Origin: Candidatus Nitrosopumilus sp.
Lineage (GTDB): Archaea > Thermoproteota > Nitrososphaeria > Nitrososphaerales > Nitrosopumilaceae
Direction: 5' to 3'
Length of the DNA: 16,687 bases
NCBI GenBank assembly: GCA_013002265.1
Contig: JABDKK010000083.1
Location: forward strand, 1 to 16,687
Below, one piece after another: positions 5,850-13,388 of the stretch. Every line of letters starts with the position of its first letter. Positions within the stretch are counted from its first letter, which is position 1. The notes under the pieces were generated by a model. That model saw only the letters and a program-made list of their open reading frames with translations, was not told where the DNA came from and made no database searches. The position numbers were made by a program, and so were the translations under genes.

Positions 5850-7316
5850 ATGAATATGAAGATTAAAACTGAGAATTCTTCAAAGAAGACTCAGCTGCTA
5901 TGTGGATTTGTCATGGAAAAATCTGACAAAGTTTTAGGAATGGGAAAATTTAATTCAAAAACAAATAGTGCAATTTCCCAATCACTCAAAGACAATGAAG
6001 GAAAATTAGGAAGAATTACTGTAATTCCAACTCCATCAGAGTCTATTCAGAGAATTTTACTAGCAGGAATTGGAAAAAAAGATGAATTAACTAATGATAC
6101 CATAAGATTTGTTTCAGGAAAAATTGCCCAAAAAGCAAGAGAGTTAAAATTAAAAGAGTTAACAATTGTTGCACCACCTAGTTTTGTAACCGAATCAGGA
6201 CCAGCAGTTAGTCAAATCGTGCAAGGAGTAAAGATGTCACTATACAAATTTGACAAATTCAAGGCTGAAAAAGATACAAACTTGCTAGAACTCACCATCA
6301 TAATTCCTAAATCTAAGAAGATTTTATCTGCAATTAAAAGTGCAGAAATCATCTCAGATGGTGCAATTTTTACAAAAAGTGTTGCAAACTTGCCTCCAAA
6401 TGAATGCACTCCAACTACTCTGGCTAATTTTGCAAAGACATTATCAAACAACAAGATGAAATGCACCATTCTCTCAAAACCCGAATTAAAAAAGAGAGGA
6501 TTTGGTGGAATTACTGCAGTAGGGCAAGGAAGCAAAAATGAACCAAAATTGATTGTTCTAGATTACAAGGGTAGTAAAAAAGAAAAACCAATAGTTCTAG
6601 TTGGAAAGGCAGTTACGTTTGATACTGGAGGTATTTCATTAAAACCAGGAGATAAAATGGATGAGATGAAGTTTGACAAGTGTGGCGGATGTACAGTTTT
6701 AGGGATTATGAAGGCAGTTTCAGAATTAAAATTACCAATCAATCTTGTAGGAATAATTCCAGCAGTGGAAAACATGCCAAGTGGAGAGTCTTACAGACCA
6801 GGAGACATCATAAAGTTGTATAGTGGAAAGACAGCTGAGATTCTAAATACAGACGCAGAAGGCAGACTGATTTTAGCTGATGCACTAGCATACGGTGAAA
6901 AGCAGTACTCACCTAAAACAATAATTGATTTTGCAACACTTACAGGTGCCTGCATTGTTGCATTAGGAACTAATGTTGCGGCAATTGTGTCAAACAATGA
7001 AAATCTAACAAAAAAGATAATGGAATCATCAAAGAGAACTACAGAAGAAGTTTGGGAGCTTCCATTAAATCAAGATTATATGAATATGATAAAATCAGAT
7101 GTTGCAGATATAAAAAATATAGGAATAGGCAGAGCTGCTGGAACTATTACTGCTGCTGCATTTTTGAAAAATGCAGTAGAGAAAACACCTTGGGTGCATT
7201 TTGATATTGCAGGAGTTGCATGGACACAGATTGCAACAAAAGAAAAGCCATACAATCCAAAAGGGGCAACTGGGTTTGGTGTTAGATTAATTTTAGATTA
7301 TTTACAAAATTTGTAA
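5850..7316 (+). CDS. pepA: Leucyl aminopeptidase, M17 family
   Basis: A 488-aa cytosolic di-metal aminopeptidase that removes N-terminal residues from peptides. The N-terminal alpha/beta domain covers about 1-165 and the catalytic domain about 170-488. The M17 active-site set is complete: K253 and D258 in VGKAVTFDTGG, K265 in SLKP, D276 in MKFDKCGG, and D335, E337 and R339 in the signature NTDAEGRL (333-340). The usual Met after the D276 aspartate is Lys here and two Cys are nearby (C278, C281), a small deviation. Two ATGs are possible (5850 or 5856); a TATA-like stretch gives no clear winner. It ends 1 nt from the convergent zinc-finger gene. Likely function is peptide turnover in a hexameric enzyme, as known for the family. 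Confidence 0.95.
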   Translation: MNMKIKTENSSKKTQLLCGFVMEKSDKVLGMGKFNSKTNSAISQSLKDNEGKLGRITVIPTPSESIQRILLAGIGKKDELTNDTIRFVSGKIAQKARELKLKELTIVAPPSFVTESGPAVSQIVQGVKMSLYKFDKFKAEKDTNLLELTIIIPKSKKILSAIKSAEIISDGAIFTKSVANLPPNECTPTTLANFAKTLSNNKMKCTILSKPELKKRGFGGITAVGQGSKNEPKLIVLDYKGSKKEKPIVLVGKAVTFDTGGISLKPGDKMDEMKFDKCGGCTVLGIMKAVSELKLPINLVGIIPAVENMPSGESYRPGDIIKLYSGKTAEILNTDAEGRLILADALAYGEKQYSPKTIIDFATLTGACIVALGTNVAAIVSNNENLTKKIMESSKRTTEEVWELPLNQDYMNMIKSDVADIKNIGIGRAAGTITAAAFLKNAVEKTPWVHFDIAGVAWTQIATKEKPYNPKGATGFGVRLILDYLQNL

Positions 7317-7317
7317 A

Positions 7318-7446
7318 TCAGTAGCCTCTGCTGTTTCTATCAGGAGTTCCAACATTTGGATTTCTAAATCCATGTTTCTCCATCATATGGTTTAGAAATC
7401 TAATATCATCAGAGAATGATTCTCCACATACTGAACAGTTTGGCAT
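7318..7446 (-). CDS. 42-aa single C2H2 zinc-finger protein
   Basis: A minus-strand frame from ATG (7446) to TGA encoding 42 residues. It contains a textbook C2H2 finger: C4-x2-C7-x3-F11-x5-F17-x2-H20-x4-H25. The remaining 17 residues are polar and basic with G/N/R. A TATA-like element lies about 30 nt upstream. One finger can bind zinc and contact nucleic acid or protein; small C2H2 proteins of this kind occur in archaea, mostly uncharacterised. It sits between pepA (convergent, 1-nt gap) and the 5S rRNA gene on the same strand, so read-through from 5S transcription is conceivable. The finger spacing is a strong sign that the frame is real. Confidence 0.8.
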   Translation of the reverse strand: MPNCSVCGESFSDDIRFLNHMMEKHGFRNPNVGTPDRNSRGY

Positions 7447-7473
7447 TGAAATTACATAATCCACCTGAACTCG

Positions 7474-7481
7474 ATATTAAA
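7474..7481 (-). promoter_or_regulatory. TATA-like element for the zinc-finger gene
   Basis: TTTAATAT on the minus strand, centred about 31 nt before the ATG at 7446, implies a leader of only a few nucleotides. The T-rich stretch also follows the 5S rRNA 3' end and may double as its terminator. Confidence 0.4.
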
Positions 7482-7500
7482 AGATTCAAAAGTAAGAAAT

Positions 7501-7613
7501 GCCAGCACTGTTGCTTCCCAAGGGCTCTCGCATCTTAGTAGCACAACAGCGACGTCAGGTTTGACTTCCAAGTTCGGAAAGGGATTGGGTCGCACCCTAA
7601 CGCTATGGCCGGC
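7501..7613 (-). rRNA. rrf: 5S ribosomal RNA
   Basis: On the minus strand the molecule begins GCCGGCC and ends GCTGGC; these termini pair as helix I. Internal landmarks of archaeal 5S are present: the GACCCAATCCC-TTTCCGAACTTGGAAG loop region and the GCGAGAGCCCTTGGGAA segment. Length is about 113 nt by the paired ends; true ends may extend a few nucleotides. No 16S, 23S or tRNA is adjacent, so 5S is a separate transcription unit, the arrangement known in ammonia-oxidising archaea. A convincing TATA box at the right distance was not found; TTAATAG near 7640 is the best weak candidate. Confidence 0.95.
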
Positions 7614-7678
7614 TTGAAAATAGGTGCCAAATTCTCATCTATTAACGTAACGCCAATGCAAAATGGTCTCAAAATAGG

Positions 7679-7685
7679 TATAAAG
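7679..7685 (+). promoter_or_regulatory. TATA box for ABCE1
   Basis: TATAAAG is the best-formed TATA element in the window, centred 27 nt before the ATG at 7709. The transcript is predicted to start at the initiation codon. Confidence 0.6.
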
Positions 7686-7708
7686 CAAAGAAAATACTCG
7701 ATTACGAC

Positions 7709-9496
7709 ATGACTCACAGGGTAGCAGTACTAGATCAAGACTTGTGCCAGCCAAAAAAATGTGGCTTGGAGTGCATAAAGTACTGCCCAGTAAACAAATC
7801 AGGTGCTGAATGCATTGTTCTCAACGAGGAGACAAAAAAAGCCCAGATTGACGAGGATATTTGCAATGGCTGCGGAATTTGTGTAAAGGTTTGTCCCTTT
7901 GATGCAATTACAATCGTAAATCTTGCAAGCGAATTGGCAACTGATAAAATTCACCAATACGGCCCAAATTCATTTAGAATATACAAATTACCAACTCCAA
8001 AGAAGGGAGAAGTTGTTGGATTACTTGGGAGAAATGGAATGGGTAAAAGTACAGTTGTTAACATTCTTTCAGGAAATTTAAAACCCAATCTTGGCAGATA
8101 TGAAAACCCTCCAGAGTGGGATGAGATTTTAAAATATTATAGCGGAACAGAATTAAAACAACACTTTGCAAAAATTCAAAACAAAGAGATTAGAGCATCA
8201 ATTAAACCACAACAAGTTCATCATATCGCAAAAGCATTTGATGGAACAGGAAAAGAACTCCTAGACAAATATGATGAAAGAGGAGTTACACGTGATCTAA
8301 TCAAAGAACTTGGATTGCAAAATTCTATGGAACAAAGCTTGAATGAGTTAAGCGGTGGAGAACTACAAAGATTAGCAGTAGCTGCTGCTGCATCAAAGGA
8401 TGCTGAATTTTACTTTTTTGATGAACCATCATCATATAATGATGTATTTCAGAGAACAGGTGTTGCACGTGTAATTCAGAGTTTGGCAACACTTGGAAAA
8501 AGCGTAATGGTAGTAGAGCATGACTTGACATTGTTGGATTTTCTTAGTGACTTTATCGAAGTGCTGTATGGTGAGCCAGCAGCATATGGAATTGTTTCAA
8601 GTGTTCTCTCAACTAAAGTTGGAATCAACGTCTTTCTTGATGGATATTTACCAACTGAGAATGTAAGATTCAGAGACAAAAAATTCTCATTTGATGTCTC
8701 CTCATCATCTACTGATGTTTTTCAAGAGGGAAGCGACATTATAATTTATCCAAGACTCGAGAAAGAATATTCCAAGTTTTCAGTTACAATTGAGCCTGGA
8801 AGAGTCAGAAAAGGTGAAGTTTTAGGAATAATGGGTGCAAATGCCCTTGGGAAAACTACAATGATGAAGATGATAGCAGGAGTTGAAAAACCGGATTCTG
8901 GTGAAATTGATAAGAAAGTAAAGATTGCATACAAGCCACAATATCTTCAAAACGATATTGATGAGGAAGTAATTTCATTGCTAAGCAAAGCTAATGGTAA
9001 TCCAATTGAAGGAAGTATGGAAGAAGAACAAATTCTTGATCCACTTAAAATTAAAAAACTATACAACAAATCTGTAAATAATCTTTCAGGTGGTGAATTG
9101 CAAAAAGTTGCAGTTGCATCATGTCTCTTGCAAAAAGTTGACTTGTATGCATTAGATGAACCATCAGCTTTCTTAGATGTAGAAGACAGAATTGCAGTTG
9201 CAAAGTTTTTGCAAAAATTTGTACGCTCTTTTGGAAAATCAGCTATTGTAATTGATCATGACTTGCAGTTAATGGATTTAATCTCTGACTCGATGATCAT
9301 ATTTGAAGGAGAATCTGGAAAAGCAGGAAAGGCAACATCTCCAATGCCAAAACCTGAGGCAATGAACAGATTTCTAAGGTCATTGGATATGTCATTTAGA
9401 AGAGATGAGAAAAGCCTCAGACCAAGAGTCAACAAGATTGAGAGTAGACTAGATAAAGATCAAAAGGCATCAGGAAATTTCTATTACAAGCATTGA
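7709..9496 (+). CDS. abcE1: ABCE1 ribosome-recycling ATPase (RNase L inhibitor homologue)
   Basis: A 595-aa soluble twin-ATPase. The N-terminal iron-sulfur domain holds cysteines 13, 18, 22, 26 and 52, 55, 58, 62, enough for two [4Fe-4S] clusters. NBD1 has Walker A GRNGMGKS (107-114), signature LSGGELQ (214-220), Walker B ending FFDEP (236-240) and switch H271. NBD2 has Walker A GANALGKT (376-383), LSGGELQ (459-465), Walker B LDEP (482-485) and H-switch near 518. ABCE1 splits ribosomes into subunits after termination and is essential in archaea and eukaryotes. Small deviations: the D-loop in NBD1 reads SSYND rather than SSYLD, and NBD2 has Ala where most ABC P-loops have Gly. Its stop overlaps the next frame, so the two genes are probably co-translated. 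Confidence 0.97.
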   Translation: MTHRVAVLDQDLCQPKKCGLECIKYCPVNKSGAECIVLNEETKKAQIDEDICNGCGICVKVCPFDAITIVNLASELATDKIHQYGPNSFRIYKLPTPKKGEVVGLLGRNGMGKSTVVNILSGNLKPNLGRYENPPEWDEILKYYSGTELKQHFAKIQNKEIRASIKPQQVHHIAKAFDGTGKELLDKYDERGVTRDLIKELGLQNSMEQSLNELSGGELQRLAVAAAASKDAEFYFFDEPSSYNDVFQRTGVARVIQSLATLGKSVMVVEHDLTLLDFLSDFIEVLYGEPAAYGIVSSVLSTKVGINVFLDGYLPTENVRFRDKKFSFDVSSSSTDVFQEGSDIIIYPRLEKEYSKFSVTIEPGRVRKGEVLGIMGANALGKTTMMKMIAGVEKPDSGEIDKKVKIAYKPQYLQNDIDEEVISLLSKANGNPIEGSMEEEQILDPLKIKKLYNKSVNNLSGGELQKVAVASCLLQKVDLYALDEPSAFLDVEDRIAVAKFLQKFVRSFGKSAIVIDHDLQLMDLISDSMIIFEGESGKAGKATSPMPKPEAMNRFLRSLDMSFRRDEKSLRPRVNKIESRLDKDQKASGNFYYKH

Positions 9497-10329
9497 CTCG
9501 AATGTTAAAAAAAGCACTGGAGAGTGTAATTTCTGAAAAAGAAAGTGAAGAATTAATCTCTGCATTTGATCAAATCGGCGACGTCATAATTGTAAGAATT
9601 CCGGATTCATTATTATCAAAAAAGAAGATTATTGGCGAAACACTACTCAAAGAAGTAAAGATTGCAAAAAGTGTGTTTTATCAGGCATCAGCAGTAGAAG
9701 GGGATTTTCGTACAAGAAATCTGGAGATCCTAGCCGGCGAAGACAACACAGAGACTGAATACAAGGAATTTGGCTGTAGATTTGTAGTAGATGTAGAGAA
9801 TGCGTTTTTCTCACCCAGACTATCCACTGAGAGGGAGAGAATTGCAAACTTGGTTGAAGATGGTGAAATAGTGACTAACATGTTTGCAGGAGTTGGAATG
9901 TTTTCAATAATGACTGCAAAAAAGAAAAAATGTACTGTATATAGCATCGACATCAATCCAATAGCTTCCAAGCTTTGTGAGAAAAACATACAGTTAAACA
10001 AACTTGCAGGTAATGTGATTTCAGTTAATGGTGATGCAGCAAAGATTGTATCAGAAAAACTAATTGGTAAATCAGATAGGACGCTGATGCTCTTACCTGA
10101 AAGATCAGATGAGTTTTTAGAATCTGCAATTAGTGCAACTAAGAGTGGCGGAATAATTCATTATTATTCCCATATTCATGCAGATAAAAAAACAGATGCT
10201 GGAAAACTCTCCGAAGAGCACTACTTGAAAGTTACTCCAGTAAAGTCAGAAATTCTAGGATCAAAAATAGTCAGACCGGTTGGTCCAAGATATTATCAAA
10301 CTGTAGTTGATGTAAAAATTACAAAATAA
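9493..10329 (+). CDS. Trm5/Taw2-like class I tRNA methyltransferase
   Basis: A 278-aa SAM-dependent enzyme. The N-terminal region (to about 95) matches the small Trm5 D2-type domain; the block EFGCRF through FFSPRLSTERERIA (92-118) is diagnostic of Trm5. The Rossmann fold follows with FAGVGMF (131-137), YSIDINP (150-156) and LPERSDEFL (201-209). Trm5 makes m1G at position 37 next to the anticodon; Taw2 relatives build wyosine. Consensus residues are changed: DMFAGVGP is NMFAGVGM and MNLP is MLLP, so activity could be altered. The frame opens with TTG at 9493, overlapping the ABCE1 stop as TTGA; ATG at 9502 (residue 4) is an alternative. Coupling to ABCE1 suggests a translation-linked operon. 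Confidence 0.85.
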   Translation: MTRMLKKALESVISEKESEELISAFDQIGDVIIVRIPDSLLSKKKIIGETLLKEVKIAKSVFYQASAVEGDFRTRNLEILAGEDNTETEYKEFGCRFVVDVENAFFSPRLSTERERIANLVEDGEIVTNMFAGVGMFSIMTAKKKKCTVYSIDINPIASKLCEKNIQLNKLAGNVISVNGDAAKIVSEKLIGKSDRTLMLLPERSDEFLESAISATKSGGIIHYYSHIHADKKTDAGKLSEEHYLKVTPVKSEILGSKIVRPVGPRYYQTVVDVKITK

Positions 10330-10330
10330 A

Positions 10331-10549
10331 CTAATCATCAGATGTAATTGATGCAGTTGATGGTTTTGTTGTAGCCATCACATATCCAATCCATGCAATC
10401 ACACCAAGTATTCCACCTGCAATCATCAATACTGATAACTGCAATACTATAGGACTCCACTCAGATAACATTAAGAGATATGCATAAAGAAAAAAGCCTA
10501 CAATACATAAAAGGAAAATAGTCACTCCCATTCCTTTACGTTTATCCAT
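10331..10549 (-). CDS. Small two-helix membrane protein (unknown function)
   Basis: The start is ATG at 10549 (MDKRKGMG); the slightly longer frame to 10555 would need TTG and is less consistent with a TATA element at 10571-10580. The 72-aa product has a basic N-terminus, two hydrophobic helices (about 8-28 and 36-60) separated by a short LSEWSP loop, and a Thr/Ser-rich acidic tail. The positive-inside rule would place the N-terminus in the cytoplasm. No catalytic motif is visible and I cannot name the family. It is convergent with the methyltransferase gene with a 1-nt gap. Confidence 0.75.
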   Translation of the reverse strand: MDKRKGMGVTIFLLCIVGFFLYAYLLMLSEWSPIVLQLSVLMIAGGILGVIAWIGYVMATTKPSTASITSDD

Positions 10550-10570
10550 GGCCAAGAATTTTTTTGTGAG

Positions 10571-10580
10571 ATATTTATTA
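10571..10580 (-). promoter_or_regulatory. TATA box for the two-helix membrane protein
   Basis: TAATAAATAT on the minus strand is centred about 26 nt before ATG 10549. It decides that start over the TTG at 10555, which would lie only about 20 nt away. Confidence 0.45.
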
Positions 10581-10587
10581 CTTTGAA

Positions 10588-11085
10588 CTAGCTTAACTCA
10601 ATTGCCATAAGATATGCATCTTCGCCATCTCGATAATAGGCATTGAGTTGTTGCCTAATTACAAATCCTAGTTTTTCATACAATCTAACTGCCTCATTAT
10701 TACTGCATCTAACCTCAAGGTAAAATTCATCACATTTTCTTGATTTCACACCCTTTACAGATTCTTCAACAAGTGCATTACCAATACCTCGTTTTCTATA
10801 CTCTTCAAGAACAGCAATGGATACAACGTGTCCCTTTTTGACAAATCCTAATTTCTTAAAGTTAGAAAAACCATATTCTGTTTTGCACATTATATATCCA
10901 ACGTGTTTTCCACCAATCTCTGCAACAATAAATGCCTCAGGAAGCTCTGCTAGTAAGCTTTCGTAAAAATAATCTGAATAGTGTTCTGGAAGAGTCTTAA
11001 GATTAATTTCCATTACAGGAATAAGATCGCTTGGTTCTGCTCGTCGTATATTACAGTCACCTAATTGTCTTAGAATTACCTGCAT
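10588..11085 (-). CDS. rimI: GNAT-family N-acetyltransferase (RimI/Ard1-like)
   Basis: A 165-aa protein starting at ATG 11085 (MQVILRQ). A longer frame from TTG 11106 adds seven residues but runs into the TATA element. The GNAT fold is clear: N-terminal IRRAEPSD strand-turn, central GYIMCK strand, and motif A VSIAVLEEYRKRGIGNAL, whose R-x2-G-x-G/A loop binds acetyl-CoA. Then come LEVRCSNNEAVRLYEKLGF and a C-terminal strand. This ending is typical of RimI/Ard1, which acetylate protein N-termini (ribosomal proteins or, in archaea, many nascent proteins). The substrate cannot be read from sequence. It is divergent from the site-2 protease gene. Confidence 0.9.
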   Translation of the reverse strand: MQVILRQLGDCNIRRAEPSDLIPVMEINLKTLPEHYSDYFYESLLAELPEAFIVAEIGGKHVGYIMCKTEYGFSNFKKLGFVKKGHVVSIAVLEEYRKRGIGNALVEESVKGVKSRKCDEFYLEVRCSNNEAVRLYEKLGFVIRQQLNAYYRDGEDAYLMAIELS

Positions 11086-11105
11086 GATATAGGATAAAAC
11101 TATCA

Positions 11106-11113
11106 ATATTTAA
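11106..11113 (-). promoter_or_regulatory. TATA box for the RimI-like gene
   Basis: TTAAATAT on the minus strand is centred about 25 nt before ATG 11085. Because it overlaps the TTG at 11106, it argues against the longer frame. Confidence 0.5.
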
Positions 11114-11157
11114 TTTTAAACCAAAAGACCATTAATGGAAATAAAACATCACTAGGT

Positions 11158-12264
11158 ATGGAAGACCCATCACAAGAAAAAATAGTTTCCATAGTTAATT
11201 CAATATTTACGGTGAGTGATTTTACAAAGGCAGAATTTTCATTAGAATTTAAAATTGAGGATGCAGAATTTAAGGAAAAATTTGAGGAGCTAGCAAGAAG
11301 ATTAGAAAATATGAGTTTTGTCTGCAAGTTAGAGCAAATGAATGACGGCATGTACATAATAATTCAAAAATTTGCTCCAAAGAAACAGAGAAAGTGGTTA
11401 AAGGCAGCATGGACTCCAAGAATTTTGTTTGCAATCGTAGTTTCATTTGTAATGATAGATGGATACTATAGAACATCAGGTACCAATACAATAATTGAGA
11501 TTGGTGATCCTTTTGAGATGGCTGCAGTCTATACGTTGTCTCTACTTGGAATTTTAGGAATTCATGAGCTTGGGCATATTGTTGCTGCAAAACTACATAG
11601 ACTAAAAACAACTTGGCCATACTTTATTCCCGGACTACCGGTCATAGGAATTCCAACATTTGGAGCATTCATTCAATCAAAGGGATTAACCATCAACAGA
11701 GAAATTTTATTTGATGTTGCAATTGCAGGTCCAATTGCAGGGCTAGTAATTGCAGTAATCGTTTCAATTTATGGGGCATACACTGCACCGATTTTAGATC
11801 AAGACATTGCAGCAGGTCTTTTTGCAGAATCCAGACTAATTGAATGGAATCAAGGGGAGCCATTACTTATGACTGCAAGTCTTGCCTTGTTTGGAAAAGG
11901 AGGAACAGGGCACGAAGTATTAATGACTCCTGTAATGTTTGCAGCTTGGATTGGATTTTTAATCACGTTTTTGAATCTGCTTCCTGCATGGCAGTTAGAC
12001 GGAGGACATATGGCAAGAACATTGCTTGGTCCAAAACTTCACAGATATGCAACATATGGTAGCATGGCAATTCTTGTTTTACTAAATTATTGGCTAATGG
12101 CAATGCTGATCCTAATTATGAGTTCACGAAATCCTGGTGCAACCCCACTAGACGATGTATCACCATTATCAAGAAACAGAAAGATTGCATACATTGGAAT
12201 TATAGGACTTGCAATTTTGTGTGCTCCGCTTCCTTCAGATTTTTTGCCTTTCTTTTTACCTTAA
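11158..12264 (+). CDS. Site-2-protease-type membrane metalloprotease (M50)
   Basis: A 368-aa polytopic membrane protein. A soluble N-terminal domain (about 1-80) precedes the first membrane segment (about 87-102). The zinc site is HELGH at 136-140 within a helix, and the third ligand is D281 in LLPAWQLDGGH (274-284), the M50 equivalent of NPDG. About six to seven hydrophobic segments follow the family plan. Such proteases cut transmembrane helices inside the membrane, often to release regulators or clear signal peptides; the substrate here is unknown. No PDZ domain is visible, as in plant and archaeal plastid-type S2P relatives. Its 3' end overlaps the convergent LarA-like gene by 9 nt. Confidence 0.92.
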   Translation: MEDPSQEKIVSIVNSIFTVSDFTKAEFSLEFKIEDAEFKEKFEELARRLENMSFVCKLEQMNDGMYIIIQKFAPKKQRKWLKAAWTPRILFAIVVSFVMIDGYYRTSGTNTIIEIGDPFEMAAVYTLSLLGILGIHELGHIVAAKLHRLKTTWPYFIPGLPVIGIPTFGAFIQSKGLTINREILFDVAIAGPIAGLVIAVIVSIYGAYTAPILDQDIAAGLFAESRLIEWNQGEPLLMTASLALFGKGGTGHEVLMTPVMFAAWIGFLITFLNLLPAWQLDGGHMARTLLGPKLHRYATYGSMAILVLLNYWLMAMLILIMSSRNPGATPLDDVSPLSRNRKIAYIGIIGLAILCAPLPSDFLPFFLP

Positions 12265-13338
12265 GAGTAGTCTAGCACCATCAGTTACAACTGCAACTTT
12301 TTGTCTTGCACCTTGTGTCTTTAGAATATAATCCATCGAATATTTTATTCCTTGCATAGAAAGCATGTTTAGCTTCTTTACATAAAATTCTGGAAGTATA
12401 GATACTAGACCAATTTGAAAATTCTTTTGTATTTCTGATAGAAATAACAAGTCTTCCATTCCGTTGATATATTTGGTTGGATTTTTTAATTGCTCAAGTG
12501 TTAGTAGATCTTCAATGGATTGCTGCAATGCATCTGAACCTAAACCTCCTTTGCATTCTGCAACTAAAATTGCCAATCCATCTTTTTTAATTGCATTTGC
12601 ACAATTCCAAAGAGAAGAAAGTGATTTTCCCAAGTTATCATTACTTGAATCTTTTCCAGAGCTAATTATCATGGTTTTATGTTGGCCCACGTCTTTGATT
12701 GATTGAGATTCCAAAGTTTTTGTGGCAGAAATTGTTTGAGAGGGATGTCCAATTGAAAAATCAACTATTCCTTGAGAATTTGCAACAATTTCGATTCCTT
12801 GAATTTCAAAATTATCTGTAAATTTTTTGGCCTCGCCTAGACTTTCAGGATACTGTCCTGGAGAAGGTAGATTTGCCTGTCGTTTTGCATATGCTGCTAG
12901 CATAGAGTCTTGCCCAAATTTTTTGATTAACCTAGTAGAGATTGTTTCATAGCCAAATAATCCATCAAACTCCATCTCGCCCATAAAAACAAGGTTTGAG
13001 TTTGAAATTTCTACATCGTCAAATTCATTAATTGATGTTCCCTCAGGCAATCCAGATTTTACCTGATTGAGAATTTTTTTATCAGTTAAAATTTTTGGAA
13101 ATGGTTTTGATTTTTGCTCACATAAACTAAAGAGCATAGAGATGATTTTCTGGATAGATTTTGAATTGTGAAGAACAACTAACTCCATTGGTTTTGATAA
13201 ATCAAGGGATCCCAGTTTTTCATGAATTTCAGAATCTTCTAAAATTTTCCCATCTGAATCAATTTTTTGCTCTAAATTCTCTGCCCTAATATCCAAAACA
13301 ACGTCTGTAATTCCATAATTTAACCAGATTTCAGGCAT
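12256..13338 (-). CDS. LarA/DUF2088-like protein
   Basis: A 360-aa soluble protein when started at ATG 13338; a TTG at 13356 would add six residues but reads into the promoter spacing. The C-terminal half matches the LarA C-domain: DGLAILVAEC-x-GGLGSDA (about 254-270), VSILPEFYVKKL and a final GARQKVAVVTDGARLL block. LarA is the nickel-pincer lactate racemase, but its N-domain motif DHTR is not seen; the equivalent strand reads VVLHNSKS (about 55-62). The nickel and cofactor-lysine residues of lactate racemase are therefore not evident, and racemase activity is doubtful. Other LarA homologues act on different hydroxyacids. Divergent from pyrE with a shared A/T box; convergent with the protease gene. 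Confidence 0.7.
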   Translation of the reverse strand: MPEIWLNYGITDVVLDIRAENLEQKIDSDGKILEDSEIHEKLGSLDLSKPMELVVLHNSKSIQKIISMLFSLCEQKSKPFPKILTDKKILNQVKSGLPEGTSINEFDDVEISNSNLVFMGEMEFDGLFGYETISTRLIKKFGQDSMLAAYAKRQANLPSPGQYPESLGEAKKFTDNFEIQGIEIVANSQGIVDFSIGHPSQTISATKTLESQSIKDVGQHKTMIISSGKDSSNDNLGKSLSSLWNCANAIKKDGLAILVAECKGGLGSDALQQSIEDLLTLEQLKNPTKYINGMEDLLFLSEIQKNFQIGLVSILPEFYVKKLNMLSMQGIKYSMDYILKTQGARQKVAVVTDGARLLLR

Positions 13339-13360
13339 AATTCTTACATAATACAAACCA

Positions 13361-13368
13361 AAATAAAT
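13361..13368. promoter_or_regulatory. Shared TATA-like box for the LarA-like gene and pyrE
   Basis: AAATAAAT is centred 26 nt from the LarA-like ATG (13338) and about 25 nt from the pyrE ATG (13389). Only 50 nt separate the two starts and no second strong A/T box fits pyrE. One TBP site may serve both directions. Confidence 0.45.
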
Positions 13369-13388
13369 CCAGTGTAATTAATTTTGAT

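Noticed and set aside
6212..6535. Minus-strand frame of 107 codons inside pepA
   Set aside because: Antisense shadow of a strongly conserved M17 gene, with no promoter and no recognisable protein pattern.
9681..10001. Minus-strand frame of 106 codons inside the Trm5-like gene
   Set aside because: Antisense to conserved methyltransferase motifs; low-complexity Ser/Leu/Phe composition typical of shadow frames in AT-rich DNA.
11270..11620. Minus-strand frame of 116 codons opposite the site-2 protease
   Set aside because: Opposite the HELGH zinc motif; Gln/Leu-rich shadow without a promoter or motif.
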